DNA of 64,000 nucleotides from Berberis thunbergii (lineage: Eukaryota; Streptophyta; Magnoliopsida; Ranunculales; Berberidaceae). A program made the position numbers and the translations under genes. The stretch's first letter is position 1. Every line of letters begins with the position of its first letter. The notes below the pieces were generated by a model. That model worked only from the letters and a program-made list of their open reading frames with translations. It had not been told where the DNA came from and made no database searches. Positions 57,820 to 64,000 of this stretch are shown in pieces. The stretch lies in contig QNQO01000831.1 of NCBI GenBank assembly GCA_003290165.1, positions 372,001 through 436,000 on the forward strand, given 5' to 3'.

Positions 57820-59290
57820 TTGAACATTTTGTTACAAGCCAAGTGCATCTACTTGATATATCCATGATATCAACCATTCGTCAAAGTTCCATGTAGATCG
57901 AATTACAGACACAACACGTGGCATTCGATTAAGGTTGTTGGTATGGGATTTTCATACTTGTTTCAAACACTCACGAGAAAAGCTGAAAAAAATTTGTCTG
58001 ACATAACACAATAATTGTAGGATAGAAGAAGAGGTGGAGGGTGAGCTTGGAAGGTAGGTCAGAATGCCGTCGATTTATAATTAACAAAATGCCCTTGAAG
58101 GATAATCCCTACAGTTTAGGTTATATGTCAAAAGTGCCCTTTGTCTTCTATCTTTGAACCTTTACCTAGCTAGTAATCAAATTTGTTTGGAAGGGAATGA
58201 TTACTCTTTTAACAATTTGTCAATCTCTAATAATCACACATGTATCATGTATTAGCAGAACACAGCATATATCTTGAATGTAAAAAACACCAAAAGTTCA
58301 AATGTTGAGCGAATCTTTTTGTTTCTATGCTTTGACGATGCACCAAAATACACCAAAAGAGTCGGGCGTGTGGTCAAAATCAGGTGAAGGGTGCTAAATG
58401 GCATTTTAAGTGTCGTCTGCCTCTTGGTTCTATCCATTTATGTATCTAACTATTGAGATGCCCTTAAAGAGAAAAACTCCATGAAAAAATAGTCTAATTA
58501 TGATTACCCATTAAGGGCAGTTATGTCACTTGAGACAACAAGTATTATCCATGTACAATTATGCACACCAACCCTGACGGGCTGTGTTGGAACTCAAATA
58601 CCCTTATCACAAAAGGCATCTCATCAAGAAGAAGAACAATTGTGGGCAGAAGGATGAACTCATATGCCATGGTGGGACCTAAGCCCAAGTTTGAAGCTCC
58701 ACATAAGTTTCAGGAACCTAGTTTCCTAGCAGCTTCTCAACATTTGTTGGTATATACATGAATGATAACAACACAACAAACCTCATATACAAAAACAAAT
58801 TCAAGGCAATGAGAAGAGAAGTCTATCAATAGCCACTCCTCACTCAACTTCATATTTCATCCAAACCAAACACTCCATCAACTTCCTTCCTTCCTTTCTT
58901 TCTTGCTTCTTTCCTTTGTCTCTATCTATGTAGATAGGGGTCACTGTGTACAACACTTCAATCATTCAACATAATGGCCAAAGGGAGAGTGTTAAAAGAG
59001 GATCGTGTGGAGTTCGCTCCACCATTGATAGTACTTGAGGTGTTCACTTTCTTTGGGGTATTGATATTGATAGATCATATAAGGCTTCAAGGGAAAGGGT
59101 TCATCGTGAGTGAAGGGGCGACCCAACATAAAAGTCCAGGCCCATGACTGCTCACGGGTCGACCCCTGTGAAAATTTGGAAGGGCTACTAGGCCCGCCAA
59201 GTTGCATCACTAATCTAGAGGACTATTTTACTGGTTTCTGCGAATAGTCATCACAAAATTTAGCTTTCTATGTTTGGTAGGATGGCTACT
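57820..59290. other. CNGC4 upstream region and intergenic DNA
   Basis: The upstream side of CNGC4 lies at the left of this block. No gene is supported. The part at 58990-59210 resembles compact LTR-like sequence (GGAGCGAACTCCACAC on the minus strand) but cannot be assigned. Confidence 0.35.
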
Positions 59291-59331
59291 TGTCACAAGC
59301 CATCTAGCATAGCTTTCTCTAGATGCCTCCG

Positions 59332-59527
59332 GAAGGTTCTAGAGTGCTCTTGGACATTCTAAATTTGCTTTCTCTAGAGTGTTCTAGCATGGATGAATCT
59401 AGAACACCCTTGTACAAACTTGTGTAGTATTTTCTAGAAGCCTCCTTGTAATTTCTAGTTCCTTTGGAGGTGGGAACTTTCTAGAAGCATAGAGAATACT
59501 CCTTTGATGGAGGATTGTGGAAGGTTC
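59332..59527 (+). promoter_or_regulatory. Heat-shock-element-like arrays in the LTR
   Basis: GAAggTTCtaGAg (59332-59343), TTCtaGAA (59432-59439), GAActTTCtaGAA (59474-59486, a perfect three-unit nGAAnnTTCnnGAAn) and GAAggTTC (59520-59527) lie upstream of the TATA box, the nearest about 32 bp from it. Heat shock factors bind such alternating GAA/TTC arrays. Function is inferred from sequence only. Confidence 0.55.
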
Positions 59528-59558
59528 TAGGCTAGAAGCCTCTAGGACTTTAAGGGCC

Positions 59559-59566
59559 TATAAATA
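59559..59566 (+). promoter_or_regulatory. LTR TATA box
   Basis: TATAAATA within GGGCCTATAAATAGGCC, a strong plant TATA context. Transcription would begin about 30 bp downstream, near 59595. Confidence 0.75.
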
Positions 59567-59800
59567 GGCCTTGGCATTCATTTGTACATATCATCAAACA
59601 CTTGTACAACTCTCTCAAGCAATACAAAGCATTCTTTCAAAAGCCTAAACACTTGTGCCTTAACATTTTCCTCACTTAAGCTTTCGTAGCAACACTTAGC
59701 ATTAGCCAAGCATCGAAGTGCCTTGACTAGTTAGTCCGACGGGAGTGTGACGCTAGTAGGCAGCGTGTTAGCCAAGGGAAAAAGGTCAGCACGTGACACG

Positions 59801-59813
59801 TGGTATCAGAGCA
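59801..59813 (+). other. Primer-binding site (tRNA-iMet complement)
   Basis: TGGTATCAGAGCA, the standard plant retrotransposon PBS, two bases after the LTR end. Confidence 0.9.
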
Positions 59814-59897
59814 GCGACGATCGTAGGGGCGGTCTTGCTGAAGTTGCGTTGTGCTAGTTGCTGTGTGTACGGAGATTAGGTGCGGAACAATATTATC

Positions 59898-62800
59898 ATG
59901 TCGGGAAACAAAGAGAGTGCTGTTGGAGGGTCCGTGGTCGAGGAGACTGGAAGAAAGACTAGTCGGACCAGTATGCTTGAGGATCGTATGGCCAAGGTGG
60001 AGCTGACCGTGGGCGATCTCCAAGACAGTGTCGGGGAGATGGAACAGAAGGTTGAGTCCTTCAATGGGACGTTGGCTAGCGTCACTACGGATATCGAGCA
60101 ACTCGATAGTCGCGTCCATGACCTTGAGCTCGGCACTGTGGAAGCCAAGGACGAGACTCAACTTCTCGTCAACCAAGTTGCGGATGCTATGCGCAACGAG
60201 ATGGGCCAGCTCAAGGACACGCTGATGAGGCAGCTCCAAGCCATTCGGGAGCAGGTTGAGTCCTTGCAATCGGACGTCAACCTATGCAAGGCGGTTGTAG
60301 CAGGTAGTGCTACTGTACGAGAGGGACCAAGGATGAAGGTGCCAGAACCGCCAAGGTACCATGGGAAGCGCGATGCTAGGGAGCTCGACAACTTCCTATG
60401 GAGTGTTGAAAAATATTTCAACGCTATGCGCTTGGACGACGATGAGTCCAAGATCACCACCGTCACCATGTACTTGGGTGATGATGCCATCCTTTGGTGG
60501 AGGAGGCGTGAGTCGGATATCAAGAAGGGTCTTTGCTCGCTCAAGACTTGGGACGAGTTCAAGGCGGATTTCAAGCGGCAATTCTATCCGGAGAATGCGG
60601 AGGAAGTTGCTATGAAGAGGCTGCGTGCATTGAAGCATACAGGGTCGATCAAAGAGTATGTCAAGCAGTTTACTTCTCTTATGCTTGAAGTCTCGGACAT
60701 GCCAGAGAAGACTCAACTCATCTACTTCATGGATGGACTACAACGATGGGCTGAGCAAGAGTTAAAGAGATGCAATGTTCAATCACTTGCGGAGGCCATC
60801 GCAGTTGCCGAATCCTTGTTCGAATACAAGGCTGATTCGAAAAGCCACAAGGGCGGCAACATGAGTGGCGGCGGTAACAAGGGAAAAGGTGGGGGAGCAA
60901 AACCCACTGAAAGAAGCAGCAGTAGCAGCGGCGACAAGCAGTTCGAGAGGAAGGACAAAGCTAAGCAGTCCTTTTCAGATAGCAAGGTGAAAAACCGCGA
61001 CTGCTTCTTGTGCGGAGGGCCGCACTGGGCTAGGGAATGCCCACAGCGACAAAAGCTCAATGCGATGATCGCTGGCAAGAGTGGATCGTCCGGGGAATCA
61101 TCGGGGGATGAGGCGCAAATGGGGACTTTGCGCTTGCTAAGCAGCGCCAAGGCTACGGTGGAGCAAAGCAACGTGGCTAAGGTAAGTATGCTGCCCCGTT
61201 CGAAGAAATCTGCTCTTATGTTTGTGGAAGCCAAGGTAAATGGCAAGGCTTCAAAGGCACTCGTCGACACGGGTGCAACACACAACTTTGTTGCCTTAAA
61301 GGAGGCAACCAGGCTGGGCGTGCGGTACACCAAAGAGCCAGGCACCTTGAAGACCGTCAACACAGCACCGGTGCCTATCCATGGTGTAGCACGAGGCGTC
61401 TCCCTTCATTTGGGCGAATGGAAGGGGATGGTGGACCTGACTGTCGTCACGATGGACGACTTCTCATTGGTGCTGGGCATGGAGTTCATGGATACGGTGA
61501 AGCCATGGACATTAGAAAGGGACGAGTCGATGACTATTGCAAAGGATCGAGAAGTATGCTCTGTCCCTGTCACTCGGGAGATCGTGGAGGCCAAGATGTT
61601 GTCAGCCATTCAAGTGAAGAAAGGCGTGCAAAAGGGGCAAGCAACATTTGTGGCCACGTTGATCGAAGATGGGCCTCAACCCAGCGAGGTTCCGAAGGAG
61701 GTAGCTGCAGTTTTGAAAGAGTACAAAGATGTCATGCCTCCAGAGCTACCCAAGAGACTTCCTCCAAGAAGGGAAGTCGATCATATGATCGAGCTGGAGC
61801 CAGGGGCTAGGCCTCCAGCCATGGCGCCTTATCGGATGGCACCACCAGAGTTGGAAGAGCTACGCAAGCAACTCAAGGAGCTGCTGGACGCGGGGTTCAT
61901 TCGGCCATCCAAGGCCCCATTCGGTGCACCAGTATTGTTCCAACGCAAGCACGACGGGTCCTTGCGTATGTGCATCGATTACCGAGCACTTAACAAAGTA
62001 ACCATCAAGAACAAGTATCCAATTCCTTTGGTTGCTGATCTTTTCGATAGGCTCGGTAAAGCCAGGTACTTTTCTAAACTAGATCTCCGATCGGGGTATT
62101 GGCAAGTGCGCATAGCCAAAGGAGATGAACCAAAGACGGCATACGTCACTCGCTATGGGTCTTATGAATTCTTGGTGATGCCTTTTGGTCTCACCAATGC
62201 CCCGGCTACTTTCTGCACTTTAATGAACAGAATCTTTCAGCCTTTCTTGGATAAATTTGTAGTCGTCTATCTCGACGATATCGTCGTGTATAGCGACAAC
62301 TTGGAAGAACATGTGCATCACTTGCGACAGGTTTTCCAAGCATTGCGGGAGAGCGAGCTGTACGTGAAATTGGAGAAGTGCTCGTTCGCCCAAGACGAGG
62401 TGTCTTTCTTGGGGCACCGCATCAAGGCTGGAAAGATCATGATGGAACGGGACAAAGTGCAGGCCATCAATGAATGGGAGCCACCCAAGAACGTTTCGGA
62501 GCTACGTTCTTTCCTAGGACTGGCCAATTATTATCGGAGATTCATTTTGAGCTATTCGGCGAGAGCAGCCCCACTGGCCGACATGCTGAAGAAGAAGGTG
62601 CAGTGGCATTGGAATGAGAAATGCCAAGAGGCATTCGATGATTTGAAGAAGGCAGTCACCGAGGAACCTGTCTTGGCCTTGCCCGATTATGCTAAGTCAT
62701 TCGAACTTCACACTGATGCATCAGACTTTGCCATTGGAGGGGTGCTTATGCAAGAGGGGCATCCCATAGCCTATGAGTCTCGCAAGCTCAATGATACCGA

Positions 62801-64000
62801 GAGACGGTATCCGGTGCATGACAAGGAGATGACAGCCATCATTCATTGCTTGCGAACTTGGAGGCACTATTTGCTTGGGAGTCGGTTTACCATTATGACC
62901 GACAATGTGGCTACGAGTTATTTTCAAAATCAGAAGAAGATCAGCCCCAAGCAAGCTCGGTGGCAAGATTTCTTAGCAGAGTTCGATTATGTCATGGAGT
63001 ACAAGCCGGGCAAAGTTAATGTTGTTGCTGATGCTCTCAGCCGAAAGGCCATGCTCGCTAGCGCAAGCAGCGCCGCTAGCAACCTTCTTGATCGGATCAA
63101 GGAGGGGACTTCTCAAGACCCCTTGGCCAAGGGACTCATGGAGATGGCCAAGGAAGGGAAGACTCGACGGTTTTGGGTAGAGAATGGGGTGCTCTACACC
63201 GTCGGTCGTCGCATTTATGTGCCTAAGTGGGATAATCTTAGGCGAGACATCATGAAGGAGTGCCACGACTCAATGTGGGCTGGCCATCCGGGGATGCAGC
63301 GGACATTGGCACTCTTGGAGGTAGACTACTATTGGCCTCATATGCGGGATGATATAGAGGCCTATGTGAAGACTTGTCTTGTGTGCCAACAAGACAAGAT
63401 AGAGCAACGTGTACCGGCAGGACTATTGCAACCTTTGCCGATTCCAGAAAGGCCATGGGAGAGTGTCTCAATGGATTTCATATCAGCCTTGCCCAAGTCT
63501 GATGGGTATGGCTCTATTATGGTAGTGGTCGATCGCTTTTCCAAGTATGGAACTTTCATACCTGCCCCACGCGATTGCACGGCCGAGCAAGCCGCCAAGT
63601 TGTTCTTTCAGCATGTGGTGAAGTATTGGGGCTTGCCTCGGAGCATCATAAGTGATCGGGACCCAAGGTTCACAGCAAAATTCTGGACGGAGTTATTCAA
63701 GCTCTTGGGTTCGGGTCTACACTTCTCAACAAGCTTTCACCCGCAAAGCGATGGGCAAACAGAGAGGGTGAATGCCTTGTTGGAGCTATACTTGAGGCAC
63801 TTTGTGGGTGCCAACCAGAAGGATTGGGCCAAGTTGATGGATGTGGCTCAATTCTCATTCAACTTGCAGCGGTCTGAATCAACGCAACAAAGTCCGTTCG
63901 AGATCGTCATGGGCCAGCAGCCCTTGACTCCACAAGCCGTTGCGTCGGGCTACACGGGTAGCAGCCCTGCTGCGTACAAACTTGCAAGAGGGTGGCATGA
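59898..64000 (+). CDS. gag-pol polyprotein of the gypsy element (partial at right edge)
   Basis: One frame starts at ATG 59898 ([13 protein letters not shown]) and stays open to the window end, 1,367 codons. Order: coiled-coil-rich N-terminus (residues 20-130), retrotransposon gag (about 150-290; [26 protein letters not shown]), CCHC knuckle [14 protein letters not shown] (from 369), aspartic protease [11 protein letters not shown] (Asp 457), reverse transcriptase with VVVYLDDIV (YLDD at 791-794), RNase H (TDASDF, Asp 940), integrase zinc part ([16 protein letters not shown]) and catalytic Asp 1193, Asp 1253, Glu 1289. The last two have the classical 35-residue spacing. RT before integrase defines Ty3/gypsy. 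All catalytic residues seen are intact. The C-terminus, with any chromodomain, is outside the window. Confidence 0.93.
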   Translation, partial: MSGNKESAVGGSVVEETGRKTSRTSMLEDRMAKVELTVGDLQDSVGEMEQKVESFNGTLASVTTDIEQLDSRVHDLELGTVEAKDETQLLVNQVADAMRNEMGQLKDTLMRQLQAIREQVESLQSDVNLCKAVVAGSATVREGPRMKVPEPPRYHGKRDARELDNFLWSVEKYFNAMRLDDDESKITTVTMYLGDDAILWWRRRESDIKKGLCSLKTWDEFKADFKRQFYPENAEEVAMKRLRALKHTGSIKEYVKQFTSLMLEVSDMPEKTQLIYFMDGLQRWAEQELKRCNVQSLAEAIAVAESLFEYKADSKSHKGGNMSGGGNKGKGGGAKPTERSSSSSGDKQFERKDKAKQSFSDSKVKNRDCFLCGGPHWARECPQRQKLNAMIAGKSGSSGESSGDEAQMGTLRLLSSAKATVEQSNVAKVSMLPRSKKSALMFVEAKVNGKASKALVDTGATHNFVALKEATRLGVRYTKEPGTLKTVNTAPVPIHGVARGVSLHLGEWKGMVDLTVVTMDDFSLVLGMEFMDTVKPWTLERDESMTIAKDREVCSVPVTREIVEAKMLSAIQVKKGVQKGQATFVATLIEDGPQPSEVPKEVAAVLKEYKDVMPPELPKRLPPRREVDHMIELEPGARPPAMAPYRMAPPELEELRKQLKELLDAGFIRPSKAPFGAPVLFQRKHDGSLRMCIDYRALNKVTIKNKYPIPLVADLFDRLGKARYFSKLDLRSGYWQVRIAKGDEPKTAYVTRYGSYEFLVMPFGLTNAPATFCTLMNRIFQPFLDKFVVVYLDDIVVYSDNLEEHVHHLRQVFQALRESELYVKLEKCSFAQDEVSFLGHRIKAGKIMMERDKVQAINEWEPPKNVSELRSFLGLANYYRRFILSYSARAAPLADMLKKKVQWHWNEKCQEAFDDLKKAVTEEPVLALPDYAKSFELHTDASDFAIGGVLMQEGHPIAYESRKLNDTERRYPVHDKEMTAIIHCLRTWRHYLLGSRFTIMTDNVATSYFQNQKKISPKQARWQDFLAEFDYVMEYKPGKVNVVADALSRKAMLASASSAASNLLDRIKEGTSQDPLAKGLMEMAKEGKTRRFWVENGVLYTVGRRIYVPKWDNLRRDIMKECHDSMWAGHPGMQRTLALLEVDYYWPHMRDDIEAYVKTCLVCQQDKIEQRVPAGLLQPLPIPERPWESVSMDFISALPKSDGYGSIMVVVDRFSKYGTFIPAPRDCTAEQAAKLFFQHVVKYWGLPRSIISDRDPRFTAKFWTELFKLLGSGLHFSTSFHPQSDGQTERVNALLELYLRHFVGANQKDWAKLMDVAQFSFNLQRSESTQQSPFEIVMGQQPLTPQAVASGYTGSSPAAYKLARGWH

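Larger units (their letters stand above)
59291..59798 (+). repeat. 5' LTR of the gypsy element
   Basis: It begins TGTCACAAGCC and ends CACGTGACA, so TGTCAC and GTGACA are 6-bp inverted ends. A TATA box sits at 59559-59566 and the primer site follows two bases after the end. The left flank is CTACT. Confidence 0.85.
59291..64000 (+). mobile_element. Ty3/gypsy retrotransposon, apparently intact, cut by the window edge
   Basis: A 508-bp 5' LTR, a tRNA-iMet-type primer site, a leader and an uninterrupted gag-pol frame run off the right end; the 3' LTR lies outside. Intact frame, intact catalytic residues and clean LTR ends suggest a young insertion. The lineage looks like a chromovirus-type gypsy element from the gag and RT style, but this cannot be settled without a tree. 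Confidence 0.9.

Noticed and set aside
59801..59813. tRNA-like sequence
   Set aside because: It is only the 13-nt complement to the tRNA-iMet 3' end (a primer-binding site); no tRNA cloverleaf is present.
59727..61363. Minus-strand open frames of 138-194 residues
   Set aside because: They are shadows of the real gag-pol frame on the plus strand.

Overview
The window reads as nuclear DNA of a flowering plant, probably a eudicot. It is AT-rich, has spliced genes with GT-AG introns, and is full of LINE, hAT, Mutator-like, Harbinger-like and Ty3/gypsy sequence. Only three ordinary host genes can be supported: a two-exon LC8-type dynein light chain (14908-15297, +), a three-exon auxin receptor F-box gene that looks like the AFB6 clade (18566-22585, -), and a seven-exon cyclic nucleotide-gated channel gene of the CNGC4/DND2 type (53118-57747, -). 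The CNGC4 gene carries a 1-base deletion in exon 3.

Layout. 1-4110: decayed L1-like LINE with a palindromic MITE inside. 4303-8032: degenerate Mutator-like element with about 170-bp terminal inverted repeats and a transposase C-terminal zinc-knuckle remnant. 9160-13382: LTR and TIR fragments, including a possible 3-kb solo LTR. 14908-22585: dynein light chain and AFB6, with MITEs between them and in the AFB6 introns. 23540-30600: MITEs, an inverted LINE copy split by a 1-kb hAT element that itself holds a MITE, a solo TRIM-like LTR and a long AAT microsatellite.

31284-38697: a Tat-lineage, non-autonomous Ty3/gypsy element ('element X') on the minus strand, with gag-protease remnants and an antisense ORF on the plus strand. 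38719-47786: a second non-autonomous element ('element Y', minus) whose 2.75-kb LTRs both contain an LTR plus leader taken from an X-type element. 48240-48990: a possible retrocopy of an unrecognised gene. 50620-50948: a near-perfect palindromic Tourist-like MITE. 59291-64000: the 5' LTR and an uninterrupted gag-pol frame of a young-looking Ty3/gypsy element that runs off the right edge. Its LTR has heat-shock-element-like arrays just upstream of the TATA box.

The most noteworthy signals are a family of GC-rich, nearly fully palindromic MITEs (at least six members, three with perfect 9- to 10-bp target duplications), the putative heat-responsive LTR, the chimeric LTR of element Y, the CNGC4 frameshift, and the decayed miR393 site in the AFB6-like gene. 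All identifications come from reading the sequence and from remembered family features; no database search was possible.
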